A DNA stretch of 64,000 nucleotides from Cacajao melanocephalus. Lineage: Eukaryota > Chordata > Mammalia > Primates > Pitheciidae. Under the pieces are notes generated by a model. The model did not search any database. It saw only the letters and a list, made by a program, of their open reading frames with translations, and was not told the DNA's origin. The stretch is taken from NCBI GenBank assembly GCA_963573385.1, contig CAUYLG010009157.1, positions 1 through 64,000 of the forward strand. Direction: 5' to 3'. The position numbers were made by a program, and so were the translations under genes. Every line of letters begins with the position of its first letter. Positions within the stretch are counted from its first letter, which is position 1. Shown in pieces: positions 1-13,790 of this stretch.

Positions 1-820
1 TCTGGAGTTAATTTTAGTGTAAAGTGTAAGGAAGGGGTCCATTTTCAGCTTTCTGCACATGATTAGCCAATTTTCCCAACTTCATTTATTAAACAGGGAA
101 TCCTTTCCCCATTGCTTGTTTTTGTCAGGTTTGTCAAAGATCAGATGGTTGTAGATGTGTGGCAATACTTCTGAGGCCTCTGTTCCGTTTAATTGGTCTG
201 TATCTCTGTTTTGATACCAGTACCATGCTGTGTTGATTACTGTAGCCTTGTAGTATAGTTTGAAGTCAGGTAGTGTGATGCCTCCAGCTTTGTTCTTTTT
301 GCTTAGGATTGTCTTGGCTATGCAGCTCCTTTTTGGTTCCATATGAAGTTTAAGGTGTTTTTTTCCAGTTCTGTGAAGAAGGTTGATGGTAGCTTGATGG
401 CGATAGCATTGAATCTATAAATTACTTTAGGTAGTATTGTCATTTTCATGATAGTGATTCTTCCTAACCATGAGCATGGAATGTTTTTCCATCTGTTTGT
501 GTCCTCTCTTATTTCCTTGACCAGTGGTTTATAGTTCTCCTTGAAGAGGTCCTTCACATCCTTTGTTAGTTGTATTCCTAGGTATTTTATTTTCTTTGTG
601 GCTATTGTGAATGGGAGTTCACTCATGATTTGGCTCTCTGTTTGTTATTGGTGTACAGAAATGATTGTGATTTTTTCACATTGATTTTGTATCCCAAGAC
701 TTTGCTGAAGTTGCGTATCATCTTAAGGAGATTTGGGGCTGAGACTATATGGTCTTCTAAATATACAATTATTTTATCTGCAAATAGAGACAATTTGACA
801 CCCTCTTTTCCTAATGAATA
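1..820 (-). mobile_element. L1P ORF2 fragment, 3' side of a twin-primed L1
   Basis: The minus strand reads as L1 ORF2 from just after the reverse-transcriptase RQGCP region toward the C-terminus, continuous to the left window edge. The L1 3' end and poly(A) therefore lie outside the window. At 820 it abuts a plus-strand ORF2 piece (821-1270) that is the preceding part of the same ORF. Divergence looks modest, as in an L1P element. The subfamily was not resolved. Confidence 0.93.
82..626 (-). pseudogene. L1 ORF2 (reverse transcriptase) remnant
   Basis: Two minus-strand frames, 318-626 and 82-342, together read as the ORF2 segment downstream of the reverse-transcriptase core. It includes the familiar '[15 protein letters not shown]' and 'CSWLGRI' stretches and then the '[14 protein letters not shown]' stretch. 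The two frames overlap out of phase, so at least one frameshift separates them. Upstream, at 773-784, the minus strand encodes Phe-Ala-Asp-Lys where the catalytic FADD box belongs, so one catalytic aspartate is lost. This is a dead copy. Confidence 0.9.
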
Positions 821-1270
821 TCAATGCAAAAATCTTCAATAAAATACTGGCAAACCCAATGCAACAGCACCTCAAAAAGCTTATCCATCACAATTAAGTG
901 GGCTTCATCCTGGGGATACTAGGCTGGTTCAACATACACAAATCTGTAAATGTAATCCATCACATAAACAGAACCAAAGACAAAACCACATGATTATCTC
1001 AATAGATACAGAAAAGGCCTTTGCCAAAATTCAACAGTCCTTATGCTAAAAACTCTCAATAAACTAGGTATTGAGGGAACGTATCTCAAAATAATAAGAA
1101 GTATTTACAACAAACCCACAGCCAATATCATACTGAATGGGCAAAAACTGAAAGCATTCCCTTTGAAAACTGGCACTAGACAAGGGTGCCCTGTCTTACC
1201 ATTCCTATTCAATGTAGTATTGGAAGTTTTAATCAGAGCAATCAGGCAAGAAAAAGAAATAAAGGGCATT
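821..1270 (+). mobile_element. L1P ORF2 fragment, inverted 5' side of a twin-primed L1
   Basis: The plus strand reads as L1 ORF2 in the reverse-transcriptase palm. The open frame from 1043 contains 'RQGCP' followed by a Phe-Asn residue pair as in RT. The piece ends at 1270, at the base where the minus-strand piece (820 downward) resumes the consensus, with about 4 bases shared by both ends. The outer end carries the internal-priming breakpoint and the inner end is the 5' truncation, which is the arrangement expected for twin priming. Confidence 0.92.
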
Positions 1271-1296
1271 TCTTGGTTTTCTGATCAGATGTCAGT

Positions 1297-1356
1297 TTGA
1301 GGATTAAATCTATTTAGAACAGTGCCTGAAACACAGTAAGCACTATTATTATTTAT
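1297..1356 (+). mobile_element. MIR 3' end
   Basis: Contains the MIR-like 3' phrase 'acagtgcctgaaacacagta', followed by a gcactattattatttat tail. Confidence 0.6.
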
Positions 1357-1916
1357 GTAGATAATCTTAAATACTAAGATAAATAGATACACTGCTTATT
1401 TTAAATTATTGACTTTTAACTGTGAAAATGTGACATCAGATGAAGAATGGAGAAAAAGTATTTCCTCTGTCTAAACCTCCCTGGAAATTCTAGGTCCTTT
1501 TCCTCCTCTGCCTATTCCGCCCATATCGAGATGATGCCTATCCCCTCCTAGTGGAGAATCATTAAATTCTATTGAAAGAACTTACTTACAGAACTGTTTT
1601 GTGAATATGAATGGTGTGGTGGCTGAAATGGTTTGGAAGCATTGATTGAATTAGGGTTAGAGCACATGATCTTAATCACCTGAAGAATAACTTTAATTTC
1701 ACTCTGCTTTTGTGACATAAGCTTTGAACCTAGATGTAGAATGTAAACCTATTCATAGTGACTTTAATATCCACTCCAGGTGATCTTGAAATGAATTTCT
1801 AAGTCAGATATTGTTTGCACAGCAAAGTGCCAATAAAAAAAAATGTGCCTGTCTTGAGGAACAGGAACATTCTCTCTGATTCTTGGGGGTTTATTTATTT
1901 TTGTTGTTGGTTTTTC
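1357..1916. other. No feature recognised
   Basis: AT-rich, apparently unique sequence. The 61-codon minus frame at 1764-1949 has no recognisable domain. Confidence 0.5.
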
Positions 1917-2032
1917 TCCCTCACTAGAATGTAAACTCAATGAGAACAAGAATTTTTAAATGTTTGTTCAGTACCTATAAGTACGTCTGGCATATGTATT
2001 TTTTCAACAAGTATTCACTGAATGAATAAATT
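1917..2032 (+). mobile_element. L2 3' end
   Basis: Starts with the L2-like 'tcactagaatgtaaactcaa' and ends with a caagtattcactgaatgaataaa tail, as in L2 3' termini. Confidence 0.75.
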
Positions 2033-3234
2033 CACTATTATTTTATAATTTGAAACAAAACATTGTATTGTGATAACAAAAAAACAAGGTCCTAGTATAT
2101 ATTTGTTGTTTTAATTTTACAAACATCAGCTGTACATCTCTATGAACATGACATTTATAGTATTTTTATTTTTTCAATTTTAGTTGGCAAAATTTGTCTT
2201 GCAACAAATTATTTTATAGATATTCTTTTATTGCATCTTAATAATTTGCAGATATTCCCACAGTATTGGAAACTGAAAAGTATGTTTTTCACTCTGTGTT
2301 TATACACACCAGCCTCATGTTCTTATCTAGAGTTTAGCATCTGTTTCCTAAATTATTCAGATAGTTTGATGAATTCAGTGTTCTGTGGTCCTAGGATTGA
2401 AGCCTTCTGTGGCCAAGAAGGCATCTATGCAGCTTTGAGTATCTCAGACTTCTTTTATCTCTGTCTTTCACATCCTCTTTCAAAAGGACTCACCTGATTG
2501 AGTCAGGGCAACTCATATTCAAGGGAAGGAAATCACACAGCATGTGCACAGAAAGGGGTAGGCATGTTGTGAGCCGTTTTAGTTTAACTATGGCACACAG
2601 TGTTTTGGAAGAGACTTAAGACCTTAGGTACAACTGCAGTACAGACTCGAAGCAGGCAAGCTGGATAAGCAGATAGATACCTATGTCTATCATGCCATAG
2701 TGTTTGAACACTTTTTTTTTTGCATACAATGGGCACTATGGAAAACTTGAATTATCCTGATTTTCCTGAAACCCTAGCTCTAATCATAAACCAAGAAGAC
2801 ATAAGCTTTATGTTCTTGTCAGCATGATTCAGTGAAATTGAACCGATCAGCTATAGACCTATCAACTTAAACAGCTCATCTTGCCTTAAAGTGAATGTTC
2901 ATGTATAACAGCCAATCTTTAAAAAGGCCAAAGCACTTTTTCTTTTAAGCCTTATAAGCTGTGTCATAGCTATTGTAAGGTGAGCTTTTTACCACTTGGT
3001 TTGGGAAATCCCAGTTTGAAACTTATTGTTTTATATTCACAATAAGCTTGTACATTTAAAAAATTTGACTTGATTTAATTTTTCAACATACACACAAACC
3101 TAAAACCTTGTGTCATGAGAAATGTCTTTATAAATGAGGAAGACACCCTGGCTGTCTGTTCTCACTTTTAAACCATAGAAAACTTCTACCAAGAGAGAAT
3201 GGCAAAGATAGAACTTCCCTCATTCACAGCAAAT
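2033..3234. other. No feature securely recognised
   Basis: Mostly unassigned. Around 2475-2575 'ggactcacctgattgagtca' resembles an antisense MaLR-like LTR, but too weakly to call. Frames here show no domain. Confidence 0.4.
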
Positions 3235-3330
3235 AGTACTTTTAAATGTTTGGCTTATAATCTCTACAAAGATCCTATAAGGTACATAATAAATAATGGG
3301 AAAAATACACACAGCAAGTAAGGGAGACAG
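3235..3330 (+). mobile_element. Probable MIR fragment
   Basis: 'ctctacaaagatcctataag' followed by 'acacacagcaagtaagggag' follows the order of the MIR core and its downstream part. Highly diverged. Confidence 0.45.
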
Positions 3331-3451
3331 AACAGAAAAATACTACTATGGAAAAGATACACAATTTTGACAAAATGACATTCAAAATATATCCATTTAA
3401 ATTAGGAACTCAAAGCAGATACATAAGAGGAGGAAGATGTTAGAAAAATAA

Positions 3452-3612
3452 ACAGAGTATTCTCCCCTTATCCAGGGGGGATACATTCCAAAATCCCTAA
3501 TGGATGCCTGAAATCACTGATAGTATCAGTGCCTATGTACACTGTGTTTTTTCCTATATATACATACTTGTGATCAACTTTTCTTTACAAATAGGTACAA
3601 TAAGAGATTTCA
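3452..3612 (+). mobile_element. Tigger-type (TcMar) DNA transposon fragment, MER44-like
   Basis: Begins 'cagagtattctccccttatc' and continues with 'aatggatgcctgaaatcact' and 'tgttttttcctatatataca', the hallmark phrases of Tigger-derived non-autonomous elements. Only one end is present. Confidence 0.65.
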
Positions 3613-3639
3613 CATAAGAGAAGCAAAAGTGAATAATCT

Positions 3640-3878
3640 CTTTCTGAAGCTGTTGGACCTTTGGCTACAGACTGAAGGCTGCACTGCTGGCTCCCCTACT
3701 TCTGAGGTTTTGGGGCTTGGACTGGCTGACCACTGGCTTCCTTGCTCCTGAGCCTGCAGAGGGCCCATCTTGGGACTTTACCTTGTGATCTAGTGAGTCA
3801 ATTCCCTGTAATAATCTCCCTTTTGTATATATATATCCTATTAGTCTGTCCCTCCGGAGAATCCTGACTAATACACAA
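3640..3878 (+). mobile_element. Possible old LTR 3' part
   Basis: A less AT-rich stretch that ends like an LTR, with 'gtgagtcaattccctgtaat', then a tatata run and 'agaatcctgactaatacaca'. I know this ending from a common mammalian repeat, but I cannot name its family with confidence. Confidence 0.4.
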
Positions 3879-4058
3879 GCAAATAAATTGGAGGAAAAAA
3901 ACAGGAGAAAAAGTACAGGAAGGGAAAGAGGAAATTATAAAATTATTAGATTTTTAAAATATTTCTAAAAATAATTTTGAAATGTGGAAGACTGATATAA
4001 ATACTTAACAAAAACCATAAGAACTGACACCCCCAACATCAATATAGTTATATTGGTG

Positions 4059-4095
<37 letters not shown>

Positions 4096-4600
4096 ATTAT
4101 TAGGATTGAGAACTGAGACCACCTTTGACAATGTAATTTAAATTAACTCTTTACTCCAGAAAATTCTTGCACAGAAAGTTAAGAATGAAAATCAATAAAT
4201 AACTACTATGCTTACTTTAGGAAATTTTTGCAAATCAATTCATCTAGGCAATTTGCTCACCTGGATGAACAGCTCACTTATCAGGACAATTTCCTCATGA
4301 AGAATCAGTTCAATATCCTTCCTTGGTACTCTGTGTCCACTAATTCCACATCACTACGTCATAAACTTTCCCAATTCCAATCAGTTTACCACGTTGAGGA
4401 CTAAAACCATTTAAGCTTAAACCTATAAACTCGGTATACGATTTCCTCCTTTTAAGACACTACTAAGATTTTATCAAGACTGTGTTTTTCCTTGCTACAC
4501 TAAACTTATTAAATTCAAGTTGGCTTGATCAAAAAATTTTTCTTGTAGTCTATTGTAGAGGGTGGATGGTCCAAAGCCATTTAAAACTTTGATGTGGAAA
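3879..4600. other. Unassigned AT-rich DNA with (AT)n at 4061-4092
   Basis: Contains a perfect (AT)16 run. Nothing else is recognised. Confidence 0.5.
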
Positions 4601-5042
4601 ACATCTACAAAATCAAGAGAAAAATGATAAAGTGTGAAAAAATATGTTGAATACTTATCATGGGCAAAATACTATTATTCTAAATCCCTTAAATCCTTAA
4701 CAAATTCATGAGAAAAAAAAATTGAAAAAGTAACATGTATGAAAAAGGTTCACATCAAATGACACAAAAACAACTTTAAAACACATGAAAATAAGCTCAA
4801 TGCAAATCAAATAACCAGAACTGCATCTTAAACTTATAGGAAAATCCTATTTTGCACCTAACACACAGGTAAAGACAAAAAGCATGTAGATGTGGCGAAA
4901 CAGCCTATTACTGTAAGGTTTATTTGGGTACAGCTTCCATGGAGCACAATATGACAGTATTTATCATTATTTTTAAAATGTAAGATTTAACCAGATAATT
5001 CTAGGAATTTATTTTTCAGATCTATTTCCATAGTGGACAAAT
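4601..5042 (+). mobile_element. Ancient L1M/HAL1-like ORF2 3' fragment
   Basis: Strongly diverged, but keeps the order of L1 ORF2 C-terminal DNA: a 'gcaaatcaaataaccagaac'-type stretch, then 'tttgcacctaacacacagg', a 'gtgg(c)gaaacagc' stretch, and a gggtacagcttccatggagcacaa stretch. Confidence 0.5.
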
Positions 5043-5640
5043 ATATATGTATGAGGTGATTAATTTTAGTTCTTTCTGGAAATACCAAAGAATTAAAACA
5101 TTTGAAATATTCATTATTATGATACACTGAAAAACATACCATACTAACGGTAGCTATTGTAAACCATACCATAGCTTAGTAAGTACAACTATGCAAATTA
5201 TGTTGAATGTAAAAAGATGATTGTTCAGGAATGTGATTTTTGTGTTGTGATTTTAGTGTGAAAATACAGATATATTTCATTTAAAAGATCTGTATAAAAA
5301 TTTTTGCCACTAAAGTTAACTAAGTGGTTTAGAGAGATGTACTTTTCACTAAAAACCCTTTTGTTTTCACTTGTTTTTTGTTCTATTAATTTTTTGAAAC
5401 ATGCAATGTGAAGCACATCATGAAGAATGGAATGTCCATCATCTCAAGCATTTATCCACTGAGTTGCAAACAATCTAATTAGGCTCTTTAAGTTATTATT
5501 CTGCACTGCAAAGGACGCAATCAGCAAAGTAAAAACCCTTGTGAACTCTGTCCAGAAATGTGCATTTATTAACTATTAGCCTTCATTTCACCCCAGTGAA
5601 ATTGAAAAAGGGAGCTTGTTTCAATAACAACTCTGTAAGG
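5043..5640. other. No feature recognised
   Basis: AT-rich. The short minus frames at 4987-5172 and 5225-5416 show no domain. Confidence 0.5.
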
Positions 5641-6080
5641 CATTGGAACATTGGACAGTACTGCTTTAGAAAAACAATATAACACAATAAAAATAAAAGG
5701 GGATAAAGATCTCCACTTCTGTATGGTGGGTTGTGGGCACAGGCACACTGAGGTCTGTAGACAAGAGAGGCTCCTTCATTGCATGTGTAGCAGGGTGTCA
5801 GTGCCCTATAGAGAAAGCAATGGTGTCTATACGGAGGCTGATGGATGAATGCCGGACATACTGGCAGAGCATCTTCATTCAGGAAGCAAAGAACTGTGGA
5901 TACAAAAAAGGTAAGTCCCAGGAGGAAAATGCAAAGAAGCTGGAATCACCTCAGTGCAAGTCAGGACCTGTTTCTGAGCATATGTGATATTCTTTTGCAA
6001 TCTTACCCTGGAAAGCCCCTGAATCAGGGAAGACTGGGCAGAAAACTAGAGGTTTTGCAAAAGCTAGTTGGAATGTAGTG
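5641..6080 (+). other. Less AT-rich segment with overlapping short frames and a consensus splice donor
   Basis: Three plus-strand frames overlap here (5651-5848, 5733-5987, 5845-6078; 65-84 codons). None resembles a family I know. At 5911 a match to the splice donor consensus occurs (AAAAAAG followed by GTAAGT). No clear acceptor with a strong pyrimidine tract lies upstream, and frame overlap alone is weak evidence of coding. It could be a non-coding RNA exon, an unrecognised repeat or chance. Confidence 0.25.
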
Positions 6081-6284
6081 TTTAATGCTTGTGCAACTGA
6101 AGCTACTTTGTCAGAAGACAGAATTACAGCATGAGTAGGAACAAATAATTTTTAACAAAAAAAAATATACATCAGAATTACCTAGGCGCTAATGCTTGGG
6201 ACCAAGTCCTCAGATAGTAAAAGATTTTAATATAATTAATTAAAAGTGACCTCTACAAACAAAGGAAGCAACAGAAAAACTTAA

Positions 6285-6720
6285 CGATATTCTGGCTTCT
6301 AACCAATGCTCAGGAGTGAGTTCCAAACAAGTGGTCCTGAATAACTTTCCTTCACCAAGCAAGGAATAGCTAGTGATGGAAGCGATAGGAAACAAGTGGC
6401 ACTTAAATGTTTAATCAGTTCCACCATTCCTGCCGGCTTATTCAGCTTTATTCTACTTTCATCTTCACTGTTGTAATCCAGCACAATACTCCTTGCTTCG
6501 GTCATACTATTCTTCCGAGTCCTTGTTCAAAGTCATTTTTCCTTCGTCAGCTGTAGGGACTGTGGCTGCCAGGTGCCACTGGAGCCCTTCTTCTCAGTCC
6601 TGCTGCTCACTGGAGGAACAGGACAAGCAGCTGGATGAATCTTTTCAAAGCAGCTGGCACCACGGGAAATAGCACATTCCCCCAGTGCCTTCAGCTTCCC
6701 ATTGAATGTCAAGTCTGCAT
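6285..6720. other. Unrecognised less AT-rich block, possibly an old repeat read on the minus strand
   Basis: Composition differs from the flanks. A 68-codon minus frame spans 6299-6505, with no domain I recognise. Repeated 'gcagctgg' words lie near 6628-6655. It could be a DNA transposon interior, an LTR or a processed copy. I cannot choose between these. Confidence 0.3.
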
Positions 6721-7230
6721 ATTATTGGGCTTAAGACAAGTACCCTAGGAGGATTATTATTAATTAGGAAATTCAAACAATAAACAACTTGAAATCAATT
6801 TCCTGTCATGTAAATATTACATTGCAATTGAAGCTTCATATAAATAACTAGATGGGGTGATGGATTTGGCCTAGAGTTAATTTTGGTTTTCTAGATATTT
6901 TTAGTATTGACTGCATTTATCACTCTTGGAATTAAAGAAAGTGCTTTTAATATTTGTTATTTTGTAATTCCTTAATAAGTATGTGCAGCTGTATTTTAAA
7001 CATCAGTTATCTAGAGACTGAACCCCTGAAAATATTTTGGAACAAGATTAAATTTTCTATCAAACCATATTGTGTTAACAAAATAATGCTTTTATGCAGG
7101 AAGTAGAAGAAGGGGAATGATGCGTAGTTTTGAAGTACTTTGAATCAATGCTTTAATAAGTGCTCTTCATTTAATATAGACACTGTGTCAACTATTGAAT
7201 CCATGGGCTGATTTGAAACACATGACCTTC
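6721..7230. other. No feature recognised
   Basis: AT-rich DNA between the preceding block and the MaLR 5' LTR. Confidence 0.5.
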
Positions 7231-7680
7231 TGCTGCTCGGTTGAATGCTTTTCTCCCAAAGATCATGTCTACCCAGAACCTCAGAATGTGGTCTTATTTG
7301 AAAAAATTAACTTTGAAGATATAATTGATTAAGATGAGTGCCACCGGATTAGGGTGGCACCTAAATTCAGTGATTGGTTTCCTTATTTAAAAAAAAAAAG
7401 TCATTTAAAGACATATGGAGAAGAAAGACATGTGAAGACAGAGGCAGAGATAGGAGTGATGTATCTCTAAGTCAAGGAATACCAAGGGCTGCTGGCAACT
7501 CTCAGAGAGTAGAGGAGACATGAGAGAGTTTTTCCTTCAGCTTCTCCAGAAGAAACCAAGCCCACCAACACCTTGAGTTCAGAATTCTAGCCTCCAGAAC
7601 TGTGAAATCATACATTTCCATTGTTTTAAACCACCAACTTTGTGATACATTTTTATGGCAGCTCTAAAAATCCAATACAG
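7231..7680 (+). mobile_element. MaLR (MLT1-like) 5' LTR
   Basis: Shows the order of a MaLR LTR: 'cctcagaatgtggtcttatt', then 'agacatgtgaagacagaggc', then 'ctagcctccagaactgtgaa', a ttgttttaaaccacca stretch, and a terminal atggcagctctaaaaatccaatacag. A second copy in the same orientation lies at 11336-11764, and the DNA directly after 7680 is MaLR interior, so this is a 5' LTR and not a solo LTR. Confidence 0.8.
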
Positions 7681-8900
<1,220 letters not shown>

Positions 8901-9525
8901 TATTTTTTATTTTTATTTATTTATTTACTGGTTTTACTTGTGAAAACAGTTTTATTTTTAGTTGACATGTAAAAATTGTACATATTTATGGGATACAAAG
9001 TGATATTTTAATATGTATATACAATGTATAATGATCAAATCAGAGTAATTATCATATTCATCACCTCAAACATTCATTATTGTTTTGTATTGTGAACATT
9101 AAACATAGTCCTATATTCTATCCTTTAAAAAATACATAATAACTCATAGTTAACAATATTCACCCTACAGTGCTGCAGAACACCAGTACTAATTCCTTTT
9201 ATCTAGCTATAATTTTGCATCCATTAACCAACCTCTCCCCATCTTCTCACCCTCCAACATTTCCCAAAATTCTCTCTCTACTTCAAGGAGCTCAAAAAAG
9301 TATATTTTTTAATCTCTCACATATAAGTGAGAACTTGCAGTATCTGACTTATTTTGCTTAACGTAATGTCTTTCATGCTCATCTATGTTGCTGCAAATGA
9401 CAGAATTTTATTTTTTATGGCTGAATAGTATTCCATTGTGTATATATACACTACATTTTCTTTAGCCATTGATCTACTGAGGGACATTAGATTCATTCTA
9501 TGTATTAGCTAATTGTTTTTGACTT
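8901..9525 (-). mobile_element. L1 3' end (L1MA/L1PB-like), antisense
   Basis: A T-rich start at 8901-8930 (the poly(A) in antisense) is followed by 'gtacatatttatgggataca', 'taatgatcaaatcagagtaa' and 'gctgaatagtattccattgt'. These are L1 3'UTR and ORF2 3' end phrases in antisense. It lies within the MaLR interior. Confidence 0.85.
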
Positions 9526-9605
9526 TTCTTTTTTATTTTACTTAAGTTCTGGGATACATGTGCTGAATGTGCAGATATATTAAGTAGGTATACCTATTGA
9601 GATTT
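9526..9605 (-). mobile_element. Short second L1 3' end, antisense
   Basis: A T-rich run is followed by 'ttaagttctgggatacatgt', the same L1 3' terminus phrase seen again at 9710. It stops within about 80 bases. DNA from 9606 to 9677 is unassigned. Confidence 0.55.
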
Positions 9606-9677
9606 CCCCTGATAAGTTGTGAACTCACTTTAGATCAGTGGTCCTTTTTTTCCTCTGTGGTGTTCCTATCAGAATGG

Positions 9678-10935
<1,258 letters not shown>

Positions 10936-11203
10936 ATTTTTTATTATTTTTTATTTTTTAGACAGAGTCTCACTCTGCAACTCAAGCTGGAGTGCAGTGG
11001 TGTGATCTCGGCTTCCTGGGTTCAAGTGAATCTAGTTCCTCAGCCTCCTGAGTAGCTTAGATTACAGGTGCATGCCACCATGCCTGGATAATTTTTGTAT
11101 TTTTAGTAAAGGCAGGGTTTTACCATATTGGCCAGGCTGGTCTCAAACTCCTGACCTCAGGCAATTTGCCTGCCCTGGCCTCCCAAATTGCTGAGATCAC
11201 ATG
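10936..11203 (-). mobile_element. Alu, antisense, 5' truncated
   Basis: T-rich tail, then 'gacagagtctcactctgcaa' and the rest of the dimer in antisense. It ends before the usual 'gagccaccgcgcc' start, so about 30 bases of the Alu 5' end are missing. Confidence 0.9.
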
Positions 11204-11335
11204 ATGAGATTCAGAACTTTTTGAGTTGGTAATTTTGGATTAGAATTAATGCTGGAATGAGTTTTAGGGATGTCAGGATGGAGTGACTCTTGCAAATGCA
11301 GAAAGGTGAATTTTGGAATAAAAGAGGATGAACTA
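11204..11335 (+). mobile_element. MaLR internal region, 3' part, segment 2
   Basis: 'aattaatgctggaatgagtt' and the purine-rich stretch leading into the LTR match the MaLR interior just upstream of the 3' LTR. Confidence 0.65.
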
Positions 11336-11764
11336 TGTTTGATTGAATAGTGTCTCACCAAAATTCATGTCCGTATGTAACCTAAGAATCTCACCTTATT
11401 TGGAAATAGGACCTTTTCAGATGTAATTAGTTAAGATTGAGAAGATCCCTAAATCCAATGAATATTTCTCTTATAAGAAGGTCATGGGTAGATATGCAAG
11501 GAAGAAGTCCATGTGAAGATAGAGACAGAGATCAGAGTGATCTACAAGTATCCAGGAGCCCAGGAACACCAAGGTGTGCCAGCAACCACCAGCAGCTAGG
11601 AGGGAATGCATGTGACTTACTCTCTCAGCGGCTCCAGAAAGAACCAACCTACTGACACTTGGATTGCAGACTTTTAGCCTCTAGAACTGTGACAAATAAA
11701 TTTCTGTTGTTGTTATCCACCCAGTTTGTGGTATTTTGTTATGGCAGTCCTGGGAAACTAACAC
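11336..11764 (+). mobile_element. MaLR (MLT1-like) 3' LTR
   Basis: Same orientation and layout as 7231-7680: 'atctcaccttatttggaaat', 'gaagtccatgtgaagataga', 'gcctctagaactgtgacaaa', an aataaa signal within acaaataaatttctg at 11692-11706, and an end like 'gtcctgggaaactaacaca'. By eye the two LTRs share perhaps two thirds of their bases, so the element is ancient. The 137-codon frame at 11659-12072 starts inside this LTR and is a chance frame. Confidence 0.82.
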
Positions 11765-12612
11765 ATCCCCTTAAAGAAACTATGCAACATAAGGACATTT
11801 TATATTCAGTTTGGTTTTATTGTAATACCAATATTTTTGCCTTTGCTGACCAACATTATTGGAAGCAACTAACTCTTATTAAACATTTACAAATTTCTAA
11901 GCACTATACATTAATAATCCTTACAATTACTGAAGAATTGGCATTATTATTTCTAGCGTGCAGATTAAGATATTCTTGTGACAAAGGATCAGGAGTCCAA
12001 CAGTCTTCAGTAGGAGAGCTAGTATATATATTAATTTCTATTGAACTCCAGTGTTCATCATCTATCTATTAATTTACTGTGAGAGCACAATGAATTATTC
12101 TAACATATAACAAATTTTAAGTCACACTGAGCAATAGAAAGAGCATTTGCCCTTTATCAGTGTGCAATCTATGTGTATTTAATTTTCCTCTCCAAGCCTG
12201 CTAAGTGTTGCCCATTGTGGCATCAATCAGGATGAGTTTACAAATTCCTTTAGAAGTACAGGCACATTCAAGTATGCCATGTAGTCAATTTCTTTTTCAA
12301 TGAACGTTCTTTCTGACACCTCAAAGCTTTTATGTTTAAGGGAGCTTAATGACAACACCATTACTTCAGATATTGACCAAAACTTGCACACAGAAGAGCA
12401 ATAGAGAGGTTCTCCTAAAGATGCTATTACAAAGTGGAAGCAGCTGAACAAATTCATTACTCTCTCTTTTTAGGAGAGTTTTCCCTTCACCTATGAACCT
12501 TAATTATGGACTGACATATAGCAAAGTAATACTTACATTTTTAATGGGAGCATCTGTTATAATGATGGGGCCAGCAATAGTGGCATGACAGTTCATTAAA
12601 TATATGAAAGAG
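11765..12612. other. Mostly unassigned; probable MIR at about 11870-12030
   Basis: 'aatccttacaattactgaag' followed by an attattatttctag and gcagattaagat order resembles a plus-strand MIR core, strongly diverged. The remainder, including the minus frame 12227-12457, shows nothing I recognise. Confidence 0.4.
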
Positions 12613-12892
<280 letters not shown>

Positions 12893-12924
<32 letters not shown>

Positions 12925-13031
12925 CACAAAATCAAACCAAATATATATATATACACACACATATATATATATATACACACATATATATATATATATACAC
13001 ACACATATCTATATATATATTTTTTTTTTTA
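12893..13031. repeat. Compound A/(TA)/(CA) microsatellite in an Alu tail
   Basis: The poly(A) tail passes into alternating (TA)n and (CA)n blocks and ends in a T run. The 80-codon frame at 12807-13049 translates Alu plus this repeat and is not coding. Confidence 0.95.
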
Positions 13032-13235
13032 AAAGAGTGTTTGGTTTGATAATAGAGTATGTGGTTCTTCCAAAACTTAAGCTGCATCTAACTGGGATTC
13101 AGACCTACTGGATATTTCAAGGGGATTTGTGTATCAGAAGACTCCATATGCCTTTTGAGGGATAATTTATTTTAAAGAATGAGAAGGACATGGGAACAGG
13201 CCTCCTATATTAACAATAATTTAGACTTAAGAAGA

Positions 13236-13562
13236 AAGGTGTGTTAGCCTGCTAGGGCCATCAGCCTAAAGTACCAAAAACTGAGTAGTTAATACAACAG
13301 AAATGTAGTTTCTCACAATCCTGTAGGCTGGAAATCTGAGATCAGTCTGTTCATAGGATATTTCTTCTTTACATGACTTTGACAAAACTTCCTCTTCTGG
13401 TGAGGACACAAATCGTATGGCATTAGAACCCACCCTAGTTACCTTATTTTAACTTAATCATCCTCTTAGATGCCCTATCTTCAAATATAGTCACATCTGA
13501 GCTACCAGGGGCTAGAATATAAACGTAGAAATTTGGCAGGACACAATTCAGCCCATAGCAGA
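13236..13562 (-). mobile_element. MaLR (MLT1-like) LTR, antisense, probably solo
   Basis: The plus strand reads as a MaLR LTR backwards: 'gttagcctgctagggccatc', 'cagaaatgtagtttctcaca', 'ttcaaatatagtcacatctg', then 'acacaattcagcccatagca'. No interior adjoins it. Confidence 0.7.
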
Positions 13563-13790
13563 AAGGATGATTCTAAGTGCAGTATTGTATGTACAGAAAC
13601 ATTAGCCACTATGCCAAATGCCCATACATTTTTGTCTATTTCCTCTGGAAGGCTTGAGGGAGGTAGACTATGAAGTAATATAACTGTGTGATAAATCCTA
13701 ATAGCAAAATTGGGAGGAATTCTTCATATCTGCATTGAGCATAGTTGCCCACGAAGAATCTACTAAGTTGAGAGTTAAAAATGCTGAAAG
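13563..13790. other. No feature recognised
   Basis: Apparently unique sequence between an LTR and an Alu. Confidence 0.5.

Noticed and set aside
11659..12072. 137-codon frame, the longest in the window
   Set aside because: It starts inside the 3' LTR of a MaLR and runs into old MIR-like DNA. No domain, and the frame crosses a repeat boundary.
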